A stretch of DNA of 24,066 nucleotides from a virus: the IMG/VR virus record IMGVR_UViG_3300017963_000738, positions 1 to 24,066 of that record; one strand, 5' to 3'. Positions 13,377-22,273 of the stretch are shown one piece after another (position 1 is the stretch's first letter; each line of letters opens with the position of its first letter). Below the pieces are notes generated by a model. It did no database searches, was not told the origin of the DNA, and saw only the letters and a list, made by a program, of their open reading frames with translations. Made by a program: the position numbers and the translations under genes.

Positions 13377-14115
13377 GCAACTCGTGATGTCGCCTCACGT
13401 TAAGTTTTTCGGTGAAACTGTAGCCAAGATATATAATCTCAAACTCGCCACTGAAGAAGACTACGATCCCAAAGCCCCAACGCTTTTTTGGGGAAACTAC
13501 ACGGGTTATGACTCTACCAGAATCGTGTGTCATACCGGAGAAGCTACGCTGGTTTGGGCAGGCAGTGATCTTCTGGATGAAAACAACATAAATCGTGTGC
13601 GCCCGAAAGAAATACGGCACATCGCTATCTCAAAATGGATAGATAAGAAATTAACATCTCGCGGAGTAGAGCATGAGTATATCGTGCTTCCGTCAACCGA
13701 CATAGATTTCTGGAAATCGGAAACACTCGGAAACAAGGTTTACGCTTACGCACCGGACATGCCTATCTACAGACGCTACCTGATAGACGAGCTTCAGGAA
13801 GAACTCCCGTTCGAAATGATAGTCACGAACAGTGCGGAAGACTTTACGAGAGAACAACTCAGGGAGATTTACAAACAATGTTTCATAGGACTCAGGTTAA
13901 CGTGGTGGGATGGATGTGCCTCAACGGTGCAGGAGCTTGGCCTGATGGGGCGCAGATCGGTATGGAACGGGGGATCGCTTCCAGCCCTTCCGTGGAAGAC
14001 CAAGCAGGATGTGATAGACCTCGTTATGCAGGAATCGAAAAACATAGGAAAGAAACAGGGTAAACTCGCAAAGTCGGTTTATAACGAGCTACGCAACGGA
14101 ATCCTCTCCAAATAA
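13369..14115 (+). CDS. second glycosyltransferase-like protein, short GT-B form
   Basis: This 248-residue protein starts at 13369 behind GGAGGTGATCC, one of the strongest SDs in the window, and overlaps the previous gene by 8 nt. GT-B C-terminal features are visible: IVLPSTDIDFW (domain boundary), KVYAYAPDMPIY, and CFIGLRLTWWDGCASTVQEL with GLMGRRSVWNG, which resembles the donor-binding helix. The N-terminal domain is short (about 95 residues), so the enzyme is smaller than most GT-B proteins and may act together with its neighbour. Role by context: paired glycosylation of virion components. Confidence 0.7.
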   Translation: MLEQLVMSPHVKFFGETVAKIYNLKLATEEDYDPKAPTLFWGNYTGYDSTRIVCHTGEATLVWAGSDLLDENNINRVRPKEIRHIAISKWIDKKLTSRGVEHEYIVLPSTDIDFWKSETLGNKVYAYAPDMPIYRRYLIDELQEELPFEMIVTNSAEDFTREQLREIYKQCFIGLRLTWWDGCASTVQELGLMGRRSVWNGGSLPALPWKTKQDVIDLVMQESKNIGKKQGKLAKSVYNELRNGILSK

Positions 14116-14151
14116 TTTTGAAATACAATTTGAAACATCTAAGGATAAATA

Positions 14152-17100
14152 ATGGCTACACTTAGCGCACAGATAACCGCTTTATCTGGAACGGTAACTG
14201 ACGCAGATGAAGTGACCACATGGGTACAAGACGGTATTAAAGATGTAATTCGCAGGCTTCAGGTATTAGGAGCACCCTTGCACAGATTTGCTCAGGAGAT
14301 AAACGTGGGCACGTCTGGTCTTGCTCTTGCCGGAACTGCTGTGATTCTGGACGTTCACCGTGGAGGCTACGAGTGTCAGGAAGTTCCGTCCTCGATGAGA
14401 CATCGTTCAGGACGATCTACGAGTCTTCACCGTGCAACCACGCAGTATCCTCATTTCTACAGACTCAACAATACACTTATCGTCTTACCGCAACCATCCT
14501 CGGCAACCAATGCAAAGGTGTCGGTGGTTGTTCCGGCTACCACGGCTGGATCGTCTTCTTCGATAACCAACTTCCCGAATGAACTCGAATACCTCGTGGT
14601 GATTTACGCTTCACTTCAGAATCTTTTAGGGAAGATTTCAGACCTTGCGCTTCCGTCAGACCTGACCCTGCCCGTGCTACCCACAATCACGTCTTTCTCG
14701 GATGTTGCCACTTCTCTACCCACCTATACAGCGGTATCGCCTGTAGTCTTGCCCAATCCCCCATCGGGAGCGAATATTGATTTTTCAGGCATAGGCTCTA
14801 CACCTTCGTATTCCGCACCCTCGGTTATTGTGCTTCCAACCCTCTCTCTTGGTTCCGACCTATCCATCTCTGCATTTACCCAATCAACCTCGGCTCCGTC
14901 TGTTCCGGTGATAGAGATAACGAATGGTACTGTGGCGTCTTTCGGTACGGCTCCGACTTTTACGGCTCCTGTACTGGCCTTGACAGATGCGGTGACGCTT
15001 GACTCTCTCGTACTTCCGGCTACTCCCCCTGATCTTGACATTACGGTTAGCCCCCCATCACCTCCTGCACTTAAAGGTTTTACAACCGGCGCAATAACCA
15101 TGACGGAAGCGTTGCCAACCTACACCTCACCCACTACGACTATCGACGGAACGGCATGGGCAGACGCTTATCCAAACTATGCTACAGAGATAACAACTGC
15201 GTTGACAGCAATAACTAACAATCTAAATACGGATACTGTTGGAAAAAACTTTCTTATATCTGGCTCACTTGACGATGACAACGGAGATTTCGAGGCAGCC
15301 GGTGCGGACGGCACGGACATAGAAACAAACACAGACTGGTCAAAAAATAACTGCTCTGCGGAGACAGACAACGAAGCTGGATCAGGTGTGAATACCTACA
15401 ATGGATCGGATTTCTGCTGCAAGATTCATACAGGTTCAGATGATAGACCTTTTATACACTTGGTATTCGGAGGAGAAAATCTACTTGTAAAGAATTGTAC
15501 TTATCAAATATCATTTGACTATAAAGTATCAAATTGTACAGATGCAAAAGTAAAGGTGCTCTCAACCGCTACAGATGTAGAACATTCAATTGATTTGGAT
15601 TCTGAATCATGGGCAACCGTTTCGGAAACTTTTATTTGTACAACCACCGGAACATCGAGCGGACGTACCAGAGTCTATGCTCATGACGGTACAGACGAAG
15701 ATGGTAACGAAGTTGTATGGATTGATAACATATCTCTGAAAAAAGTAACCACTCTTGAAGAACTTATCAAGACTCAAATAGATACAGCAGCAACACAACT
15801 TGATGAGGCTGAAATTCAGGTAGATGCCTCGGTAGATACAGCCCTTGCCGCTATCGTGACTGCCGCCGGAAGAATTAACACGGCTGTTGCTCTTGCAAAC
15901 GGAGAATTTGATAATGCGGTTCTGGAAGCCGTTGGTGCTGAAGCAGAGGTAGATGATGCTAAAATCGACACAGCCTTAGACCTTCTTAACACTCAGGTTG
16001 ATTCTGCCGTGACCAATGCCGCAAGCGGTGTCACGAGTCTTGAAGCCGCCACTACCAGAGTAGCGACTGCCAATACCGAGATAGGTCTTGCAAACGCAGA
16101 GCTTGACAAGATGGCTGCTGAAACCGAACTGGATAACGCAGAAGTCGATAAAGCAACTGCTGAAATCGCAGAGGCCGCCACACTCATAGATGCGGACATT
16201 GACACTGCCGTGGCCGCCATTACTACCGCATGTGGACGAATCAATACTGCCGTTGCGTTAGCGAACACTCAATTTGATTCCGCTGTAACTCAGGCCGCCG
16301 CTGAAGACCCTGAACTGGCAGTAAGTTACGTTCAGGCAGGACAGGGATATTTGGGCGAGGCTTCCGGCGATGCCGGTGAGGTGGATGCCTATGCGAAAGA
16401 AGTCACTTCAAGAGTAAATCAGGTCAGAGGACAGATAGAAGTTGCCAAGGGATACATTGATTCAGGCGGTGGATATTCCCGTGTGGCTCAGGGATATGCC
16501 GCAGCAGCCAAGGGTTATCTCGGAACGGCTTCTGCCTATCTCCAGGAAGTAGAGCAGGATATTAAGGTTGCTCAAAGCTACACTTCTGTTGTGAGTGCCT
16601 ATATCGCCGCCGCTCAGGGATATTCCGAAGAAGTCAAAGCAAGGCTCGGATATGCCAATGCCTTTGTGGGTACAACCCAAAACAGAATCAACACCGGAAA
16701 CGCCTTTTTAGCAGAAGCAAAAGCGAGTGCTCTTGAGGCTGAAATTTATACCAAAGAGGTTTCCGCAAGAGTAGCACAGGTTGGTGGTTATGGTGTGGTG
16801 GTGGATGGATACCTCAAATCTGCTCAGGGATACGCTACTGAGATTTCTTCCAAGATAGGGATTGCTCAGGGGTATGTGGCAGAGGTTCAGGCAAGACTTG
16901 CCAATGTTCCTGCTAAAGTCTCTGAATACAAAGCAAAGGTTGAAGATGCCCTGAATACGTTTAACCTGGAATCGACTCAGTATAAATTGGAACTCGAAAA
17001 AGAAATAGCTGAGGCCAATGCCGTTTTGTCTGAGGAAAGTGCATCCAACAGCACCACTCTTGCCAAACATAAATCAGAGGTTGATTCTTATATAGCGCAG

Positions 17101-17979
17101 GTTAATAAAGAAGTTAATGAGTATAGCTCAAAACTTGAAAAGTATCAGGCGCAGGCTAAAGCGGAAATTGAAAAATTTAACGCTGAACAACTCTCCGGCA
17201 AACAGGCCAAGTGGATCGCTCAGAGACAGACCGAGATTGCCAAGTATCAGGCTGACATTCAGGTTGCCACACAGGAATTTAACGATGCCAATGTAGAATA
17301 TCAGGCAACCATTCAGGAGAAACTGACCGAAGCTGCCAATCTTCTCGCTTCAGAGACCGAAGAAAATAGACTCAAAGTTCAGAAATATGTGAGTGCTTTA
17401 CAGAAATACCAGACTGACGTAAACACAGAGATTCAGGAGTACTTACAGAAAGACGTGCAGGCTGAACTCGCAGAGTGGACAGAGAAAAGACGTAATCTCT
17501 TGGCAGAATTTCAGACCAAATCACAGAGTGTGATTCAGGTGTTTACTCAGGAACTCGCAGAAGCCACTCAGGAATTTGACTCTGAACTGAAAAACTGGAC
17601 GACCTTGATTGAGAAAGCCGTAAAGACGTTCGAATCCGAAACAGGGTACGACCTTTCACTATTTACCTCGGACGCACAGATGACCATAGCCAAACACGCT
17701 GAGGACGTAAAGAACGAGAACACAGAATTTCAGGCGAACATGGCAAAGTATCTCGGTGAGCTTCAGAAGGTTTCGGAAGTAAACCAGAGGCTATTGAATA
17801 AATATTCCGCAGAAATCGGAGCATACGGTTCGGAAGTTCAGGCGAACATCGGACAGTTTAACGCTCTCCTACAAAAGAGACAGATAAACTACGATTGGTT
17901 TGCCAATCAATATAACAGACTCAAACAGCAGTACGAACAGGGATTCGTACCATTTGAGATTAAAGGAGAAAATCAATGA
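14152..17979 (+). CDS. large mosaic tail protein: adaptor-like head, carbohydrate-binding-like domain, helical repeats
   Basis: This is a 1275-residue protein. Residues 1-165 (DADEVTTWVQDGIKDVIRRL, YRLNNTLIVLPQP) resemble head-to-tail adaptor proteins. Residues 165-333 are Pro/Ser/Thr-rich. Residues 366-533 (LISGSLDDDNGDFE, TYQISFDYKVSN, VVWIDNISLKKV) have the layout of a CBM4/9-type jelly-roll sugar-binding domain. The remainder is almost all helix: an Ala/Thr-rich part with two related repeats about 122 residues apart, AQGY-type heptad-like repeats (about 725-925), then charged coiled coil to the end. It may join the portal or tail hub and project as a fibre that binds glycans. ATG 14152 follows AAGGATAA; the stop overlaps the next ATG. 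Confidence 0.65.
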   Translation: MATLSAQITALSGTVTDADEVTTWVQDGIKDVIRRLQVLGAPLHRFAQEINVGTSGLALAGTAVILDVHRGGYECQEVPSSMRHRSGRSTSLHRATTQYPHFYRLNNTLIVLPQPSSATNAKVSVVVPATTAGSSSSITNFPNELEYLVVIYASLQNLLGKISDLALPSDLTLPVLPTITSFSDVATSLPTYTAVSPVVLPNPPSGANIDFSGIGSTPSYSAPSVIVLPTLSLGSDLSISAFTQSTSAPSVPVIEITNGTVASFGTAPTFTAPVLALTDAVTLDSLVLPATPPDLDITVSPPSPPALKGFTTGAITMTEALPTYTSPTTTIDGTAWADAYPNYATEITTALTAITNNLNTDTVGKNFLISGSLDDDNGDFEAAGADGTDIETNTDWSKNNCSAETDNEAGSGVNTYNGSDFCCKIHTGSDDRPFIHLVFGGENLLVKNCTYQISFDYKVSNCTDAKVKVLSTATDVEHSIDLDSESWATVSETFICTTTGTSSGRTRVYAHDGTDEDGNEVVWIDNISLKKVTTLEELIKTQIDTAATQLDEAEIQVDASVDTALAAIVTAAGRINTAVALANGEFDNAVLEAVGAEAEVDDAKIDTALDLLNTQVDSAVTNAASGVTSLEAATTRVATANTEIGLANAELDKMAAETELDNAEVDKATAEIAEAATLIDADIDTAVAAITTACGRINTAVALANTQFDSAVTQAAAEDPELAVSYVQAGQGYLGEASGDAGEVDAYAKEVTSRVNQVRGQIEVAKGYIDSGGGYSRVAQGYAAAAKGYLGTASAYLQEVEQDIKVAQSYTSVVSAYIAAAQGYSEEVKARLGYANAFVGTTQNRINTGNAFLAEAKASALEAEIYTKEVSARVAQVGGYGVVVDGYLKSAQGYATEISSKIGIAQGYVAEVQARLANVPAKVSEYKAKVEDALNTFNLESTQYKLELEKEIAEANAVLSEESASNSTTLAKHKSEVDSYIAQVNKEVNEYSSKLEKYQAQAKAEIEKFNAEQLSGKQAKWIAQRQTEIAKYQADIQVATQEFNDANVEYQATIQEKLTEAANLLASETEENRLKVQKYVSALQKYQTDVNTEIQEYLQKDVQAELAEWTEKRRNLLAEFQTKSQSVIQVFTQELAEATQEFDSELKNWTTLIEKAVKTFESETGYDLSLFTSDAQMTIAKHAEDVKNENTEFQANMAKYLGELQKVSEVNQRLLNKYSAEIGAYGSEVQANIGQFNALLQKRQINYDWFANQYNRLKQQYEQGFVPFEIKGENQ
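15823..16287 (+). repeat. internal protein repeat within the mosaic tail protein
   Basis: Two related units, starting at 15823 and 16189 (366 nt apart), encode DASVDTALAAIVTAAGRINT and DADIDTAVAAITTACGRINT, each followed by AVALAN and an FD-AV motif. The bases have diverged at many third positions while the protein is conserved, so this is an old internal duplication under selection for helix packing. Confidence 0.6.
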
Positions 17980-18473
17980 GCGACACAATCAAATACTCAA
18001 TAAGTGTGGAGCCAAGAGAAGAACTGACGGATGAACAATCCAATACCCATACCGTTATTTCCGGTGAGGTAGGCAAATCTTTAGGGGGAAGCGGAACAGC
18101 GGTAGTGACAGCGTATGATGGAACCGCTGCTGCCCAGGGATACCTGAACGCCACGGTCAATTATTTGGAGTGTATCGATTCTGACGACACCACGGACATC
18201 TCATCTGAGGCTACGGCTTCGTTCGTTTATATCAGAAACACAGGCTACACTTTTTCAGACGCAACCACTCTTGGAGATGCTCTCGCAAAGTCGGTCAAGG
18301 TGATGATAGGAACTACAATGATTTCTATTCTCGATGCTGGTGAATGTCTTGTCTTAAAAGATGACAATGCAGGGATAGTCTGTACGGGAATCCATGTAAG
18401 AACAGTGGATACAGACGGGTCTGAGAATGCCTCCGCCGGTCATTTAGCAGTGGAATATTTAGTGGTGGATTAA
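17976..18473 (+). CDS. small virion-type protein, tandem paralogue 1
   Basis: This 165-residue acidic protein begins MSDTIKYSISVEPREELTDE. ATG 17976 overlaps the previous stop and follows AAAGGAG. Beta-rich segments and the conserved blocks VISGEVGK, LGGSG, ISILDAGECLVLKDDNAGI and GSENASAGHLAVEYLVVD are shared with the next gene. Position between the long fibre-like protein and the nozzle gene suggests a tail or collar component present in many copies. No enzymatic residues are recognised, and the family is unknown to me. Confidence 0.65.
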   Translation: MSDTIKYSISVEPREELTDEQSNTHTVISGEVGKSLGGSGTAVVTAYDGTAAAQGYLNATVNYLECIDSDDTTDISSEATASFVYIRNTGYTFSDATTLGDALAKSVKVMIGTTMISILDAGECLVLKDDNAGIVCTGIHVRTVDTDGSENASAGHLAVEYLVVD

Positions 18474-18474
18474 A

Positions 18475-18984
18475 ATGAGTGATTCAATCAGATACAAAAT
18501 AAACGTCGAGCCAAGAGAGGAATTGACCGACGAACAAGGTAATACGAAAAACGTCATCTCTGGTGAGGTTGGGAAAAGGCTTGGCGGAAGTGGTGTTGCG
18601 GTAGTGACGGATTATGCCGGGGGCAATTCAGCACAGGGATATAAGGATGGTTCTGTTTATTATCAAGAAATTCATGACAGTACGTATAATCAATCTACTG
18701 GTGGCGGAGCTGAAATAACCGCATCTTTTATGTTTATTAAAAACACCGGTCATACCTATTCATCGGCTACAGTACTTGGTGAACCATTAAATAAAGCCCT
18801 CGGTGTTTATCTGAATCCTGGGACTACAACAATTTCCATTCTTGATCCTGGCGAATGCCTTGTTTTTAAAGATGATAATGCCGGTATTGACCCCACAGAT
18901 ATTGTACTTAGAACTGTAGATTTAGATGGCTCTGAAAATGCTTCAGCCGGTCATCTTGCTCTTGAATTTTTAGTGGTAGACTAA
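18475..18984 (+). CDS. small virion-type protein, tandem paralogue 2
   Basis: This 169-residue paralogue of the previous gene (about 60% identical by eye) begins MSDSIRYKINVEPREELTDE. The start lies 2 nt after the previous stop with only a weak GTGG-type SD, implying coupling. The middle (HDSTYNQSTGGGAEITASFM) differs and is longer. Its base composition is clearly more AT-rich than copy 1, as in the following gene. Its stop overlaps the next ATG by one base (TAATG). Confidence 0.65.
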   Translation: MSDSIRYKINVEPREELTDEQGNTKNVISGEVGKRLGGSGVAVVTDYAGGNSAQGYKDGSVYYQEIHDSTYNQSTGGGAEITASFMFIKNTGHTYSSATVLGEPLNKALGVYLNPGTTTISILDPGECLVFKDDNAGIDPTDIVLRTVDLDGSENASAGHLALEFLVVD

Positions 18985-21539
18985 TGCCTCGAAACTTTAA
19001 AAACATTCCTTTCAACGGCGGTCTCAACAACGCCAAAGACCCACGAGACCTGACGAATGAAGTTTCTGATGTCTCTAATGTGCAGTTCGTTAAAGACGGT
19101 GTGCTTCAATCGGACGGAAGTCTTGTTGCGCCTACGGGAGTCTCAACAGTATTCGCCTCGATGACAGGTATTAAAAACTATGGACTTTTCACATTTGGTG
19201 CTGATTGGGATATGCCGTCTTATGGATCAATAACGGGTGTAGCAAATACTGGTGGAATTGGTGGTGTGGGAGATGCCCGGTACACCACTTCAGACAATCA
19301 TGGACTTGCCACGGGTGATCGGGTTTTTCATTACGGATTTACCACAACAGCTTATAATGGATATAAAACCATAGAAGTTGTCACGGCCACGACCTATGAT
19401 ACTACAGATACCTACGTAGATAACATCACTGGAAGTTACGTAGAAGTTTCCGAAGCAACCAACACCTCCAATGAAAAATACATTGCTTTAGCAGATGGGG
19501 ACACAAGTGCGGCAATAGACATTATGCCCGTTACCGACGATGTGGTTCACAGGGGAATGATTTCTCTTGGTGGAAGTGCCGCTGGAAGCAGGGCGGTTTT
19601 TTACTACATAGACGGGGCTTTGAGGGTATGTGATGTAATATTTAGAACCGGTAATGTGCGGAAGTGGTTCGGGTATATTAAAGGTAATCACTTCACTTGT
19701 GGTGATGCAAAAGAAGATGTCTTGGATGGTTGGTATTCTAAAGATGCCGCGATAACAGCCCCTACTCATGGGATTGTCGGAGGTGGTGTACTCGCTAATG
19801 GAGATGGTGATTCTACCGCTACCATACTAAAATCTGATGGGAATTATGAAGATTACGACATAGATGGAACAGAGAAATATGTCGCAATTCATATAGTAGC
19901 TGAAAAGGCACGAGCAATAACCGCTCAGGGGGCGGGTCCTGATTACGAGATTACAACCGATGATTTGGGTGGTGCTGACACATGGATTGGTACTGGTGTT
20001 CTTTGCCCCCCAGAGGGGGCAGGGTTTACACTCGGACTTACGAGTGGTGCTGGTGTCGGCACATGGACCGCAGATGAACTTGAGTTTGCTCAAACATTTA
20101 TTTATGATGGTGTTCAGGAATCTTTACCAAATATCATGAAGGGTACTTTCACACCCACGGCAAGTAAAGAAATCTATGGTCAGATTTACGCAACGAAGTC
20201 GTACAATGAACGACTTACGGGTGCAAGAATATATTACAGGGAAAGTGGCCCGCGGGGTGACTGGAAATTATTTTTAGATATTTCCTTTGAAAAGGGTGTA
20301 AGGGTTGACCCCACAGAAGAATTTATGTCCGACGAACATCCGTGGACATACAGGGGGGCACTGACTGGTTCCGGTGATGCTCCAACCGATGCTTATTTCT
20401 ATGCCGGACTTGCAATTTATTGGTATGATCCCCCTACGACTCTTACCTATGAAAATTTAACGGGAATTTCTCAGAGTACAATTAGTTTAGAAGCTAAGTT
20501 TAGGTGTGCTGCAACCCTGAACAGACGAACATGGATAGCAAATGTAAAGGTCGCGAATGAGGCTGGTGATGATGTAATTCATGGGGATAGAATTATGTAC
20601 TCACCAGTGAATTGTTTTGACTCATTCCCAAATACATTTTATCTCGATGTAGGGATTAATGATGGTGATGAGTTCACCGCCCTTCAAGGATTTAATGATA
20701 GGCTCTTAGCCTTTAAGTCAGAGACACTCTATATCATCAATGTGGCACAGGGTGAAGATACGGGCTGGTTCCTTGAATCTACCAATCCATACATGGGTGT
20801 GGAAACCCCATCGGCAACCTACAAAACAGACATTGGGATCGTGTGGGTAAACAAAAACGGGTGTTATTACTACGACGGGAACAAGATTTACAACCTCATA
20901 GAAGATGCTCAGGGAAATAAGATTCTCGATGGTTCTACATGGGATTCTGATATTCATGCCGATGTTCTTATTGGATATGAACCTCTTGAGAAACAGGTAA
21001 TCGTAGTGTGTGATGCTAATGCTACAGCAGGTAAGACTTACATCTATGACTTCTCTACGAAAACATGGACCTATAATACTTCTTTTTCTCAGTCTTCCGG
21101 TGATAACATGACAAACTTTGCCCCACTTGAAAATGAGCTTATCGTTGGGAGATACGACTCTGGCAATCAGACCACCATAAAGAAATGGGACCCAACACCG
21201 GTAGCCGGAACAGGGTGGGTGACGTTTAAAGATGAAGATTTTGGAAATCCACACCAGGTAAAAAGAATCTATGGGTTCTCAATTACCTATAAAGCATCCG
21301 TCAAAATTAACATGAATGACCTGGTGACTTATGCCTTAGACGGTGGAACGTCTTTTGTGAACACCTATATTCCAGCCACAGAGCTTCCGGTAGCAGCTAC
21401 ATGGAATATGGCATACATCGAACTCTCTACTCCAATTTCAGTCCAGAGTATCAGGGTTAAGGCGGCATGGACATCCAATCTTGTTAGGGTAAACGATATA
21501 GCTGTAGAGAATAGACCCATTCATAAGGAATTTACCTAA
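18984..21539 (+). CDS. tail nozzle/hub-like protein (T7 gp12 / P22 gp10-like role)
   Basis: This 851-residue beta-rich protein begins MPRNFKNIPFNGGLNNAKDP and continues RDLTNEVSDVSNVQFVKDGV, the pattern of podovirus tail-tube/nozzle proteins (FxGGLN near the N-terminus, then a list of data points). Downstream segments such as FTALQGFNDRLLAFKSETLY and the region around NKNGCYYYDGNKIYNLIED resemble beta-propeller blades of such proteins. By family role it would form the hexameric tail tip below the adaptor. ATG 18984 overlaps the previous TAA by one base. The identification is from these motifs and gene order. Confidence 0.7.
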   Translation: MPRNFKNIPFNGGLNNAKDPRDLTNEVSDVSNVQFVKDGVLQSDGSLVAPTGVSTVFASMTGIKNYGLFTFGADWDMPSYGSITGVANTGGIGGVGDARYTTSDNHGLATGDRVFHYGFTTTAYNGYKTIEVVTATTYDTTDTYVDNITGSYVEVSEATNTSNEKYIALADGDTSAAIDIMPVTDDVVHRGMISLGGSAAGSRAVFYYIDGALRVCDVIFRTGNVRKWFGYIKGNHFTCGDAKEDVLDGWYSKDAAITAPTHGIVGGGVLANGDGDSTATILKSDGNYEDYDIDGTEKYVAIHIVAEKARAITAQGAGPDYEITTDDLGGADTWIGTGVLCPPEGAGFTLGLTSGAGVGTWTADELEFAQTFIYDGVQESLPNIMKGTFTPTASKEIYGQIYATKSYNERLTGARIYYRESGPRGDWKLFLDISFEKGVRVDPTEEFMSDEHPWTYRGALTGSGDAPTDAYFYAGLAIYWYDPPTTLTYENLTGISQSTISLEAKFRCAATLNRRTWIANVKVANEAGDDVIHGDRIMYSPVNCFDSFPNTFYLDVGINDGDEFTALQGFNDRLLAFKSETLYIINVAQGEDTGWFLESTNPYMGVETPSATYKTDIGIVWVNKNGCYYYDGNKIYNLIEDAQGNKILDGSTWDSDIHADVLIGYEPLEKQVIVVCDANATAGKTYIYDFSTKTWTYNTSFSQSSGDNMTNFAPLENELIVGRYDSGNQTTIKKWDPTPVAGTGWVTFKDEDFGNPHQVKRIYGFSITYKASVKINMNDLVTYALDGGTSFVNTYIPATELPVAATWNMAYIELSTPISVQSIRVKAAWTSNLVRVNDIAVENRPIHKEFT

Positions 21540-21721
21540 TGAGTAGAGAACTTCGCAATCTTCAGCACAACAAACCAGAACGCGCCACGTTTTCAGATGT
21601 TCAACCTTCTAAAGACAGCATGAGAAATGGTGAACAGAGATATTGTCTGGTGAATGGGACTTTAAGACTTTACACAAAACAGCGCGGTAAGCTTTACTAC
21701 ATAAATTTTACAGGGGTATAG
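21539..21721 (+). CDS. small protein after nozzle gene, possible tail component
   Basis: This 60-residue protein begins MSRELRNLQHNKPERATFSD. It starts in a TAATG overlap with the nozzle gene, behind AAGGAA. The N-terminal half is polar; the C-terminal half is a beta-hairpin-like stretch (VNGTLRLYTKQRGKLYYINF). Similar short proteins ending in RGKLYY follow tail genes in other phages as far as I recall, with unknown function. It ends one base before the next ATG. Confidence 0.6.
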   Translation: MSRELRNLQHNKPERATFSDVQPSKDSMRNGEQRYCLVNGTLRLYTKQRGKLYYINFTGV

Positions 21722-21722
21722 C

Positions 21723-22265
21723 ATGGCTATAAAACGTACTGGATCACTTTTCAAGGGACTTGGCTCTGCATACAGCAAGTTTTCAGGAATGCAACGAGAG
21801 ACTTATGACCTTGCTCCCAAGATCGCAGAGATTAAAAAGAACATGGAAAAAGATAGAATCGCACGAGAGCAGAGAATGAAAACATTCAATGCGGCAGTCA
21901 GTCTTTTTTCAACCGGAATGCAGAACCTTGAATCTCAAAAAGGCATTGATATTGGTCAGACTCTAACCCAAGGAACTACACCCGACAGAAATTTCATGGA
22001 TAATCTTAACGTCTTTTTCGGTGGACCTTCTGGTGATCCTATGGGACAATTCGGTGCTGTTGGTCAGGCCGCCGGAAATCAAAACGAACTTGAGAAATTA
22101 CTGGAAATATTTGGAAATAAGGGTACTATTCCAAATAAACCCGATCTTGCTCCCGAAAGAGAAATTTTGCCGACTTCTGAAAGCAAGAAGAAGATAGAAG
22201 ACCTGAAAAAGATTTTTGAAGAACAGGAAGAATTTAGTGATTTCAGGTTTAGCATTTTTAATTAG
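21723..22265 (+). CDS. probable internal virion or tail-associated protein
   Basis: This 180-residue protein begins MAIKRTGSLFKGLGSAYSKF behind AGGGG. A basic, Gly/Ser N-terminus leads into a long helical, charged region (EIKKNMEKDRIAREQRMKTF). A glycine-rich stretch (FFGGPSGDPMGQFGAVG) and an acidic helical tail (IEDLKKIFEEQEEF) follow. The composition resembles ejection or internal core proteins encoded after tail genes in podoviruses. No catalytic motif is visible. Confidence 0.6.
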   Translation: MAIKRTGSLFKGLGSAYSKFSGMQRETYDLAPKIAEIKKNMEKDRIAREQRMKTFNAAVSLFSTGMQNLESQKGIDIGQTLTQGTTPDRNFMDNLNVFFGGPSGDPMGQFGAVGQAAGNQNELEKLLEIFGNKGTIPNKPDLAPEREILPTSESKKKIEDLKKIFEEQEEFSDFRFSIFN

Positions 22266-22273
22266 GAGTTATC

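Noticed and set aside
20718-21254. 178-codon minus-strand frame inside the nozzle-like gene
   Set aside because: Antisense shadow; Cys/Ile-rich composition unlike any neighbour and no ribosome-binding site.
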